In this document: in pieces, positions 48,509 to 58,559 of the stretch
How the letters are laid out: each line of letters starts with the position of its first letter
Position numbering within the stretch: the stretch's first letter is position 1
Source: Caenorhabditis remanei
Lineage: Eukaryota > Nematoda > Chromadorea > Rhabditida > Rhabditidae
Reading direction: 5' to 3'
NCBI RefSeq assembly: GCF_010183535.1
Contig: NC_071328.1
Span: 10,292,001 to 10,356,000, forward strand
DNA: 64,000 nucleotides
Notes under the pieces: model-generated
What the model was told of the DNA's origin: nothing
Database searches by the model: none
Seen by the model: the letters and a program-made list of their open reading frames with translations, nothing else
Program-made: the position numbers and the translations under genes

Positions 48509-50351
48509 ATGTTGAAAATAGTTTTGGTTGTTCTCCTGGCTTTTTTGGTTCAATATGTATTCAAAACACTGTGAGTTTGTAATAAAATTGAAGATTTTAG
48601 AATATTCATTTTCAGATTAATGTTTGATATTCACAAACAAACGTACAATCATCGGCCAGGACAATGCAGAAAAATAGAAGGACCAGTTCACGGATCAGAA
48701 GATATAACAATTGTTGATGAGAAGAACATTGCATTTATTACTTCTGGATTAGTCTATTTGAATGATGATCCATCTCGTGCCACGTGGAAAGGACATATAT
48801 TCGTTTATGACTTGACAAAGAGAACCTATAAAGCAGAATCAATTCCAATTCTGAATCTGGAGGATGAAGAAGGATTCCATCCACACGGAATATCTCATTG
48901 GGTGAAGAAAGATGGATCGATTCGATTGTTCATTGTTGTTCATTCGAAGGATTTCAAGCATTCTATTGTTATTCTGGATTTCGATGAATCCAAACGGCAA
49001 TTGAATCATGTCAAAACATTGAAAGATGAGAAATTCGTCAGGTAGTTTTTAGGTTTCAAACATTAAAGGAGGACTGAAGTCATATTTTTTTATTTCAGAT
49101 TCTGATACTTCAGAAAATTCTGAGCAACTTTCATCATTGGAGCATAGGCTAAAAATCGCTCTAAATACCCAAAATTCACGTTTTCCCGGCTCAAATTGAG
49201 GTTTCGTGGAAGAGTTTTCCCAAGCGAATTTTCGCCCCCGTGTAGTCCTCTCGGATAAAATTATTTCTTTTAATTTCTCGATTTCTCGTTTTCTTGCTTT
49301 TTTCAACGAAATTTCGTGTTTTTTCTTCTTTTTTTACGATATAAATTGAAAAAAAAACACGAAATTTCGTTGAAAAAAGCAAGAAAACGAGAAATCGAGA
49401 AATTAAAAGAAATAATTTTGTCCGAGAGGACTACACGGGAGCAAAAATTCGCGTGGGAAAACTCTTCCACGAAAGCTCAATTTGAGCCGGGAAAACGTGA
49501 ATTTTGGGTGTTTAGAGCGATTTTTAGCCTATGCTCCAATGATGAAAGTTGCTCAGAATTTTCTGAAGTATCAGAATCTGAAATAAAAAAATATGACTTC
49601 AGTCCTCCTTTAAATTAAACTACATTTTTAGACCAAATGATATTGTTGCAACTGGAGATAACTCATTCCTTGTTTCAAATGATGGTGGTGCTCAGACTGT
49701 TTTGGCAAACGCAATCGAAATGCTGACAGGGTTTTTCAAAGGAGGATTAGTATATTACGATGGAAAGGTAGATCACTATCTTGAATGGACTTGAATATAA
49801 TAACTGGGTTCAGAAGACACAATACCTTCTGGAGAATACTGTAGCCAATGGTATAATTCTGTCTCGTGACAGAAAAACTCTATTCGTTTCTCATATAAAT
49901 CAAGAAACCATCGGAGTCTTTGCTTGGAATCAAGAGAAAGTTTCAATTCGAAAGATTTCTGAGATTGAAACTCTCACTGGATGTGATAACTTCTTTATTG
50001 ATCAAGAGAACAACCTGTGGTCGGTAAGGCTTTTGTTCTTCTTCTCCCCCTCGTATCGATTTTCTTTCCGGAAATTAATACTTTCAGGGATGCCATCCTG
50101 TACTAAAAGACGCTGTCGGACATCTTGGTGATGCCACGAATCCATCTCTTTTCTCTCAGTCTCAAGTCCTTCGTTTCAAATTTTCATCCGATTTGAAGAC
50201 AGCTGAAATGGTTGAAGTATTCTCTGATGATGGAAAATTCACTTCTGCAAGTGCAATTGCTGCAACATTTGACAATGGGAAGCAACTTTTGATCGGAACG
50301 GTTTTCCGTGATCTAACTCATTGTGATATTGATGTTCCACTTGATTTCTGA
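48509..50351 (+). CDS. Paraoxonase/arylesterase-like protein (intact copy)
   Basis: Exons 48509-48570, 48616-49041, 49632-49767, 49814-50023 and 50088-50351 encode 365 residues, close to mammalian paraoxonases (about 355). An uncleaved-looking N-terminal hydrophobic anchor (MLKIVLVVLLAFLVQYVF) fits the family. Calcium-ligand and active-site positions seem kept: GSED (near residue 47), HPHGIS (catalytic-His region), PNDIVATG, VANGI and GCDNF. Paraoxonases are six-bladed propellers that hydrolyse lactones and esters; nematode relatives MEC-6 and POML-1 instead act as ER/membrane chaperones for DEG/ENaC channels. Which role applies here is unknown. The 590-base third-exon intron is almost wholly a foldback element (49063-49613). 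A broken tandem copy follows at 51033-52271. Confidence 0.9.
49063..49613. mobile_element. Foldback element inside a paraoxonase intron
   Basis: Two arms of about 270 bases (49063-49331 and 49345-49613) are near-perfect reverse complements, starting and ending with TTAAAGGAGGACTGAAG-type termini. It fills the intron 49042-49631, leaving about 40 bases of ordinary intron. The open frames found inside it are mirror reads of the arms, not genes. It is a MITE-like foldback element. Confidence 0.9.
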
Positions 50352-51032
50352 TCGTTTTAATTTGCTATCGCCACAATTTTAGATGATAAAAGACTAACTT
50401 TATCGGACAAAAATCAATTAAAAAGAAGATAGATATAATTGACCCCACTTTCAATCTACCGACAAATACTTATGATGACAGGCCGACGTTTTTGTCTCAT
50501 TGTTCGATGGTATCTACAAAAAAGAGAGCCAAGTGGAATCGGATTTGATTATCATTGATCGAATCAGATAACAAAGATTATGTTACGTAACCACCACTTT
50601 TTTCACTTCTTATTTTCGAACAGAAGTTTTTTGAACACTGATATCAGAACTATCGTTTTGTCCTCGCTTGTTGGAATCTGTGATGAACGAAAACATTTCT
50701 AAACCAAAAAAAAACCAAACAGACATTATATAGTTTGGTTCCTATATGTCTGTTTACCTACATTTGAGAAAGTAATCGAACGAAGGTACACAAACGAAAC
50801 TTCTTGCTTTCAGTTGGAGAAAACCCTCAACTAACTTGATTTGAATACTTTTTTTAAATTAAAGATTCTCATAATTTTTTGTATCTCTTGTTTACTCAGT
50901 AAACTTATAAATCAGTAAAAAGCATGAGCACATGTTTTTTTCTTTCCTTTCTCTCATATTTCAGTTGAGTATAATTCTTAGATCCACCTCCAACAACAAC
51001 AACAACTCTCAATCATTTTCAGGTAGTCAGAA
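50352..51032. other. Intergenic
   Basis: About 680 bases between the two paraoxonase copies. A short hairpin (AACAGAC with an ATATAG stem, about 50,726-50,757) was seen but is too short for a confident RNA gene. Simple CAACAA repeats lie near 50,990. Confidence 0.55.
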
Positions 51033-52271
51033 ATGCTACTAAAAGCATTATTCGTGTTGCTCTTGGGCCTTTCGGTTCAATTTGTTTTCAAAACTTTGTA
51101 AGTTTTTACCCAGAAGAACCAAAATAAGTACATATTTACTTTGTTAGGTTGATGATGGATATAAACAAAAGAGTGTATAATCATCGTCCAGGAGAATGCA
51201 GAAAAGTTGAAGGACCAAGTAAGTCTACTTCCTTTTGACGCGAAAAACAGTTAAATTTTAGGTCAAGGATCTGAAGACTTTGTCTGATGTAACAATCTGA
51301 TGTAACATGGAAAGGAGAGATTTACCTTTACGATCTTACGAAAAGAACCTACAAAGCAGAGTTGATTCCTATTCTAAATTTAGAAGATGAAGAAGGATTC
51401 TACCCACACGGGCTGTCCCATTGGGTTATGAATGATGGAACTATTCGATTATTTGTTGTCGTTCATTCGAAAACTTTCAAACATTCCGTTGTGATTCTGG
51501 ATTATGACGATAGGAAACAACACTTGAATCACGTAAAAACGATACGAGATGATACATTTATCCGACCAAACGATATAGTGGCAACTGGAGAGAACTCGTT
51601 CTTGCTCTCTAATGATGGAGGTGCTCAGACTGAATTGGGAAATATGTGGGAAGTTATCAGTGGATTTTATAGAGGAGGAATAGTGTATTTCGATGGGAAC
51701 GTGAGTGAGCTTGCACGTAAATTGCTTCACTTATTCATTTAAACCGCCAGTTTTTTTTTAGAAATCACATTATTTGATGGAGAACCACGTGGCAAACGGA
51801 ATTTCCTTGTCTCGAGATGGTAACACACTTTTCGTGTCGCATATCAATCAGGAGACAATTGGAGTTTATTCCTGGAACCAAGAAAAAATTTCCCTGAAGA
51901 AAATATCCGAAATTGAAACTCTCACTGGTTGTGATAATTTCTATATTGACAAAGATAATCACATGTGGACGGTTTGTAGATCAAAATTTGATTCTTTAAA
52001 AAATATTTTTAATAGGGTTGCCATCCAGTAACGAAAGATGTTCTTGCTCACTTTGGAAATCGTTCGGATCCATCTCTTTATGGCCCATCTCAAGTTCTTC
52101 GCATCACATTTTCGAAAGGCTGAAATGGTTGAAGTTCTTGCTGATGATGGAAGGCTAGTTTCTGCAAGTACAATCGCTTTTCCTTTTGATGACGGAAAGC
52201 AAGTTTTGATCGGAACTGTTGGACGTCACCCTGTTCATTGTGATGTAGCTGTCCCATTAAGTTTGTATTAG
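51033..52271 (+). pseudogene. Broken paraoxonase-like tandem copy
   Basis: Exons correspond to those of the intact copy (51033-51097, 51150-51219, 51262-51700, 51762-51971, from 52017) with the same anchor-like start (MLLKALFVLLLGLSV). Two lesions break the frame. Around 51262-51310 about 25 codons after GSED are missing, replaced by a 12-base direct duplication (TCTGATGTAACA at 51283-51294 and 51296-51307), giving an in-frame stop. Near 52109-52124, between ITFS and AEMVEV, bases are lost, shifting the frame. The propeller elsewhere is well kept (HPHG-like YPHGLS, PNDIVATG, VANGI, GCDNF), so decay is recent. The intron that carries the foldback element in the intact copy is absent here. An alternative splice rescuing the first lesion was not found. 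Confidence 0.85.
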
Positions 52272-52637
52272 AATGTATGGTTTATGTGGATTATGGCACT
52301 TTATACTATTCGAATATCACAATGGAAATAAATAAGTTTAGTTGGAAAGAGACAATTATCAGTCATGTTTTCTTATGAATTGGACAATATATCCTTTGGA
52401 AGTCATAATGGAACGTTTGCGTACCCATACCGAATAGCGAGACAGCCATGTTGTCTCGAAAAGAGGGCTGCACACTGCTTTTTGGCATCCACTGTCAATC
52501 TGAAAACAGAAAATAATTTATATGAGTCAGTCTTGTTTCTATTTACGACGAAATCATTTTTTTCGAGAAAAAATTAGAATGAGACTAATCTGAGAACTAG
52601 TTACAATTAGAGTTATAAATAGATCGGAATATTTTTA
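52272..52637. other. Convergent 3' intergenic
   Basis: About 365 bases between the pseudogene (+) and the GCLM gene (-). AATAAA at about 52327-52332. Nothing else was recognised. Confidence 0.6.
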
Positions 52638-53700
52638 TTATCCCTTATTCTTAGCATCACTCACCTCACAAAATGTCTTGAAAATATTATTAGTTGGGAA
52701 CGGGGTAGGATCATTGTGAACTAGAAGTTGAACATCATGGTCATTGGCTAGAGCTTGCAATTCTGGGGGGACTTGACAGCATCCGTCAAGTCGTACATGA
52801 TTGATACTAGGTTTAACATCAAAATGCTCAAGAACTTCTTTTAGTTGACGTGCAGAGAAATCAGAAACTCCAATTGAAGCTATCTCCGAAGTTTCAACAA
52901 GTTTTTCCATGTACGTGTACAAAGGCTTCACTTTTTCGAACCAACGACGGTGTTCATCGTCTTCAGATTCTCCGTCAATAAGGTCTAGTTCAGGGAAAGA
53001 CAGAATGAGAACCTGAAAATCGAACCTATTTTATGTTTAATTCTTCTAAATAACTCAATACCTCAATATCTTTAGTCTTGAGTTGTTCCTTTAAACTAGT
53101 TACAGCCTGGTCAATCTGTTGAACATCCCATGCTGACAGAAAAACCTTCATTGTTATTTTGATTTCATCTCTCTCATAGTTGTCCATATGATCATTGTCG
53201 CATAGCAACAAGCAGCTGTTTTCCTAAATACGAGTTGAAATTTTTTAGCTTGCAGTTACATGAATCACTTTGAAATCCGCAGCGATTGGATTTGAGCTTA
53301 ACTGGAGGTCGAGACATGCGGATAGCTCTTCTGCTGACGTTTCGAATCGACGAACCTGATAAGTAGAAATGGTTGTTATGTGCGTTCATGGGAGAAGTCC
53401 CTTTTTAAAGAAAAAACAACATCATGTTTGCAATATAATGCTTTATTCGAGAATCAATTTCGTAAACCCCCTTCCGAAATGTCAGGAAACACGTATTTCT
53501 TTTCTACTGTTCAATTTCGTCACAGGTTTTTTAAATCACACACCCTTTTTTATTCTCTGTCTCACATACACTAGAAGGTCGTCTTGTTGGATTCTACAAC
53601 TTCTTACCTTCAACTGGGTGTATCCATTGACATTACCGGTGTGAAGACGGAATCGGGTCAAGGATGAAAGGTTGCTCAAAAATTGGTGGCAGTACGTCAT
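52638..53700 (-). CDS. Glutamate-cysteine ligase modifier subunit (GCLM)
   Basis: Exons 53608-53700, 53269-53355, 53062-53223 and 52638-53012 encode 238 residues (human GCLM 274). An aldo-keto-reductase-like fold is implied by SIGVSDFSARQLKEVLEH and by the family hallmark HVRLDGCCQVPPELQALA followed by HDVQLLVHNDP, which match GCLM well. It is the regulatory subunit of the first, rate-limiting enzyme of glutathione synthesis and lowers product inhibition of the catalytic subunit (GCS-1 in C. elegans). C. elegans has this gene (E01A2.1) beside the following genes. The start at 53700 begins MTYCHQFLSNLSSLTRF; it is the first ATG of the frame. Confidence 0.93.
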
Positions 53701-55225
53701 CTTGTAGAACTGCTGAGCTGAAATAAAAGCTTTTCCGAGACGAAATGGGACAGAAAAGGAGAACTGAAGATAGAAAGAGGCAAATAGAGCCCTCCAGTGA
53801 GTCTAGCAGCTTTGTTTAAAGAGTGCGGGTGCTACGGCTGGCTCGCAGAAATGACGATGGAAACAACATGACAAAAAGGAATTGTCATCATTTTTAGCTG
53901 ACGCTCTCTAATTCTCTGTTTCTTTTCTAGAAATTATCTTCATTCTTCGTCTGACGTCTCCTATTTCTCATCACTCTCGCAGACCTTATTTTCATCAAGC
54001 TGCCATTGGGAACCACATCCACACACAGCTGAACGAAAGGCTAGTGCGATGTAATCTCAAATACGTCACTTGCCAAGTAAAGTGATAAATCAATGTTTGA
54101 GTTAGATTAAATCGGTTAATGTAAATACGGCTACAGTAATAACAACTAACTGGAAACGCACACTTGTAAATAATAAATGCCAATATTCTGAACAGAAAAA
54201 TGTAACAATAAGTATCTAAATAGCGAGGTATAAGAAGAAAATGAAGAACACAAACTTAATGATTCAAGGTTTTCCTGGGACTGATGAAACAACTATTAAC
54301 TAGTCATTTCTGCGACGTAATTCTGTTTCAAAACCCTCTCGACAAACGCGAAAAAGAAAAAAAGAGATACCGCTGTGAAGAATGATAAGTTTCGCTAGCT
54401 GATGAAATCATTCACATATTTCTTCGACTTGACATGAAGGTCGTTGTCTGCCATGAAAATTTAAATGCATTTGGTGCAAATAATTTACCCTCAAACTTTT
54501 CTGAAAATATTTTGATGCTGGTACAATTTTCATTCTTCTACAAATCTTGCACTAGGAGTTTCGGAATTTGAGCTTATTCCATTTAACGCATACGTTTCTA
54601 GATATTGCTTACTATTGTATAATTTCATACCAAGAACACCAATAAACCGTCTCATTTCGATGGTAAAATGAAATGGGCGTGCCCGAACGATGTTTGAACT
54701 GGCGGCGCAGTTAGATCTGCAGGTTCTCTCCACCGTAACCCTCCTCCCATTCATTCATTGATTTTCTCATTTTCGCATCGTTTCGTTCAGTGTTCTGACG
54801 CGTCGATCCCAGTTCATCGATTTATATTCCAACCAGTCTTTCATAAACTAATTCAGGAGTGTCTCAACGAAAGACGCCTTCTCTTCTCTTCGTGCTCGGC
54901 TGCGGCCTCACTCTTTTTCTCTGCTGGGAGATATCGATTTTTTAGTCGATGCGCTTGCCGCCCCATTTCTTTTTACACAGCCTGCGCATTGCCTGCTTGT
55001 CTTCACAATTTTCTATTATTTTCCTTCACTATACGCTTCGGGTTACATATTTTAATTTAAAATTCTTTTTTCGTTCACGTTGATTTTTTAGGAATGTTTT
55101 CGAAATTATTTCTATCATTTTCTATAAAATTTCGTAAGCTTCTTTCTTGAATATGTCGTATCCTCTAGTGTGAGCTTTTGAGAATGTTAAAATCGGTTAA
55201 TTCTTTGTTTTACAGTGGTGAAATA
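53701..55225. promoter_or_regulatory. Divergent GCLM/akirin upstream region
   Basis: About 1.5 kb. A GC-rich island near 54,675-54,730 stands out in AT-rich DNA. A 74-codon minus frame (54530-54754) overlaps it but has no recognised similarity. GTTTTACAG at 55207-55215 is a likely acceptor for akirin's first coding exon. No tRNA was confirmed. Confidence 0.5.
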
Positions 55226-56393
55226 ATGGCTTGTGGACTCGCACTGAAAAGACCTCTGCAACACGAATATGAGTCTTTTTTAACCGATGAATCATACAAT
55301 GGGGAAGCTAAGCGAGCAAGAACCCAGTGCCCTCCGTTTCGTGCTCAAATGGGAACAATCGCCGCTACACTGCCATCTACCAGTACATTTGCTCAGAAGT
55401 TTAAAGAACAGGTAAGCATAACAACGGTTACAATCGTGTCATATATTCCTCGTTTAGCGGATCTATTCCTTTTCGAGCTCATAATGACACCATATTAATG
55501 GCAGAGTTGCAACTTGTTAGAACTTTGTAGTTCTAGCTATACTCTTTTCTGACCACATTTATTGAAGTTAGAATCCAAATAACGAAAACTCGTTTATTAT
55601 GGGTCGTAAATATACAGCGCAAAACATTTATAGATACAATTTTCAGGAGGAGAGCGTTTTTCAAGCAGCCACAATCATGACTCGCTTATCCAGAAATCAG
55701 CTGAAAACCTACCTTTGTTCGGAAGTAAAAAATCTTCGTAAACGGAAGGCACTTCCTCGCGGCAATGATTGTGATGATGATGGAGAACAGAGAGGAGATG
55801 GATGTTCTTCTAGTTATTCTAAAGCATACAGAGCTCCTTGCTCCCCCAAGGTAATTTTTTCGTCTTTCAAACTGCTAATACTGTGTCTGTTATTCCTTTA
55901 GGAGGGTTAAAGTACTTCCTTGAGCTCAATCGGACACTAAAAAAACGGCAGATAGCAACTAGTCTGCTTCGTATCAACGAACGGGCTTTACTTTATTTCT
56001 GACTACACGCATTCAATAATGTTGAAATCTATCATTAAAACACCTCTAATCAGGATCTAAGATAATTCATCTCGTTTCAGTCAGAGTCCGATTCCGAAGG
56101 CGAAGCACCATCTACGTCTGTCACCGAGCGCACCAGCAACAAACGCGAGTTCACAATGGCCAACGTTCAAATGATCTGCGAGCGTTTACTCAAAGAGCAG
56201 GAGATCCGTCTTCGAAACGAATTCGAGGTTGTCTTGACCAAGAAACTTGATGGTGAGTGGTGGGAAAGAGGATGAAAAGTTAACATTTTTGTATTCAGAA
56301 CAACATCAACAATATGTTCAGTTTGCGGCCGAGCAATTGAATTCAAAGTGTGTCAGCACCGGAGATGACTACTCGTATTCCTACCTTTCTTAA
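55226..56393 (+). CDS. akir-1: Akirin
   Basis: Exons 55226-55411, 55647-55850, 56081-56252 and 56299-56393 encode 218 residues. The N-terminus (MACGLALKRPLQHEY) has the family nuclear-localisation KRP motif, and the C-terminus ends with the invariant SYSYLS. Between lie a Ser-rich acidic stretch and a helical region (QMICERLLKEQEIRLRNEF) as in insects and vertebrates. Akirin is a small nuclear adaptor linking transcription factors to chromatin remodellers; in C. elegans it acts in meiotic chromosome organisation and innate immune gene expression. The gene sits between GCLM and DPH6 as in C. elegans E01A2.6's neighbourhood. Confidence 0.96.
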
Positions 56394-57049
56394 ATTACTT
56401 CGTCATAAACAACAATACCACGCAGTCATCGTTACCCCCTTTGCCTTTTCCTCAGAATTACAACCAAAACTAAATGAAGTTCGAATCACTTGCTTTTTTT
56501 CCGCCTTGTCTTCTTTCTTTTTCACAACTAAAGACTATTCCTCTTCCCCACAGTTTCTCGCTCACTGGTACTTTTAATTCTAAGCGGTTATCTCGTTGGT
56601 TTCGTCCTTGATTTTTCCGCCTCCATTTTTCCGTCGCCTTCGACTTTATAACCTTTCCTAGGCATTGACTGTATGAGGCCTTTTTTTATTATTGTAATTA
56701 GAAAAAGATTAGATTTTCTTAGCTTTTGTTTACACAATATCATAATTTTGATCGATATTTGCAATGCGCCAACCATTTTCGCTGATATATTGTGATAATC
56801 TCTGTGAGCAAAGTTTTATTCATCAAAATTAGCTCACGTTTAAATCTTCATTTGACAAATACTTCTTTTTGTTTCCTTTTATTTTACCTTTCTATCGCGT
56901 CTTATTATGCCTTCACTACATTGCTTTCACCTCATCAAATAAAGTGTGCTCTTCAAACGCAATAAAGTCACAAGCAAGCATGTTCAGTTCATCAATTTAC
57001 TCCTTAGGTACAATATAATATTTCAAATACTTATATTTCCAGTAGGAAC
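56394..57049. other. Akirin 3' UTR and DPH6 upstream region
   Basis: About 655 bases. Pyrimidine-rich sequence follows the akirin stop, and AATAAA occurs near 56940 and 56964. An acceptor TATATTTCCAG ends at 57042, seven bases before the DPH6 start. The two genes are in the same orientation but too far apart to call an operon. Confidence 0.6.
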
Positions 57050-58282
57050 ATGCAAGTGGTTGGGTTGATTTCGGGAGGTAAGGATAGCTGCTACAATCTC
57101 ATGTGTGCCGTTCGTGAAGGGCACAAGGTAGCGGCTCTGGCTAATTTATACCCACCAAAAAGTTCGAAAACTGATGAACTGGACTCGTACATGTACCAAA
57201 GTGTCGGAGCAGATGGCGTCGAGGTGAGCACTGAAAACACTTCCTATTTTAAAATTTCATCAAGCGATTACGAAAACGCTTTTCCAATTTACAGAGGTTT
57301 ACTTTTACGAATACTCGAGATTTCTGTATACCGGCATATCTAGAAAGCAAGCTCTTTTCAGCTATATGGAGAGGCAATGCAACTTCCATTGTATCGTCGA
57401 GAAATTAGCGGTCAACCAAAGAATCAGAAAGCAGACTACGTGAAAACAGATGGTGATGAAGTGGAGGATCTTTATGAACTTCTAGCCGAAGTTAAAAAAC
57501 ATCACCCAGAAGTGAGAGGCGTTTCGGCTGGAGCGATTCTCTCAAGTTATCAGAAAGTTCGCGTAGAAGATGTATGCCGGAGACTCAATCTCACTCCTCT
57601 GTGTTTTCTTTGGGAGAAAGAACAAAACGTAAGCTTCGCTTTTTCAAAGGAAACAAAACTCAGGTGACTCTAGAAATTGAAACAATACATCTCAATGCTT
57701 TTTGAGCATCACATCACTTTCATATTGTCATAGCAACCGTTATGCAACTGCGATATTCATAAACCTGCATAAATAAATATTATATGAGATTTTAAATGAT
57801 TACTATAGTATACTCCAATTTCCATACTACGAAGCTACGAAGCACTAATCTAGGCATCCACACCTTTAAAATTATGACTTCAACCAGAAGTTATTCAGTT
57901 CATAAAAATCCTAAATATCTTCCAGTCTCTTCTTGCCGAAATGATTGAAAACGGAGTAGATGCAATTCTCATTAAAGTAGCTGCCATTGGACTCGGCGAA
58001 AAGCATCTCGGAAAAACGCTGTCTGAAATGGCTGCAACTATGAAGACTCTTCAAGACAAATATGGAGTTCACCCATGTGGCGAAGGCGGCGAATTTGAGT
58101 CATTTGTTCGAGATTGTCCACTTTTCAAGAAAAGAATTGTGATTGATGAGACTGAGGTATTCATTCGTTCACCAATTGATTTCTTCTCTATTCAGTTATT
58201 TCAGACTATAACCCATCAAGACGACCCGGTGGCTCCTGTATTTTATCTTCGTCTCAAAAAAATGCACTTGATAGACAAATAA
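57050..58282 (+). CDS. dph-6: Diphthine-ammonia ligase (DPH6)
   Basis: Exons 57050-57223, 57362-57628, 57926-58156 and 58205-58282 encode 249 residues, like human DPH6 (267). The PP-loop ATP pyrophosphatase motif SGGKDSCY is at residues 8-15. GEAMQLPLYRREISG, GVSAGAILSSYQ, and the C-terminal GEGGEFESFVRDCPLFKKRI are the family signatures. It catalyses the last step of diphthamide formation, amidating diphthine on eEF2 with ammonia and ATP. In the nematode it is C. elegans E01A2.5-like. Short final exon; the C-terminal domain of fungal versions (RidA-like repeats) is absent, as in animals. Confidence 0.94.
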
Positions 58283-58559
58283 GTGTCTGAAAAGATTGTT
58301 TCTGTTGTTAAATTTCTCTGTTAATAAAATTGTTCGTGCCTGCTAATTCCGGTCGTTCGGTATTAATATGAAATACGGGAAGATCAAAATGAAACTTTAT
58401 TGTAGAGAACGACAGAAACGGTCAGGTATATTATTGACCAAATAATTATTAGACGACAGTATTTAAATTAAAACAGGGACAGAGAAAACGAAAGGGGAGT
58501 AGTAATGTTTTAAAGAAACATGAATGAGTTGAAATAAAAATAAATATACTGGATAATGT

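Noticed and set aside
49316..49618. 100-codon frame in the paraoxonase intron
   Set aside because: It is the right arm of the foldback element; the mirror frame exists on the other strand.
50726..50757. Hairpin with 13-14 bp stem as miRNA candidate
   Set aside because: Stem too short and bulged for a precursor; no conserved arm visible.
54661..54740. Possible tRNA-like sequence (GTTCAAAC-type box on the minus strand)
   Set aside because: No convincing A box at the right spacing and no cloverleaf stem found by eye.
54530..54754. 74-codon minus frame overlapping a GC-rich island upstream of akirin
   Set aside because: No similarity or motif recognised and no splice context; listed only as part of the upstream region.
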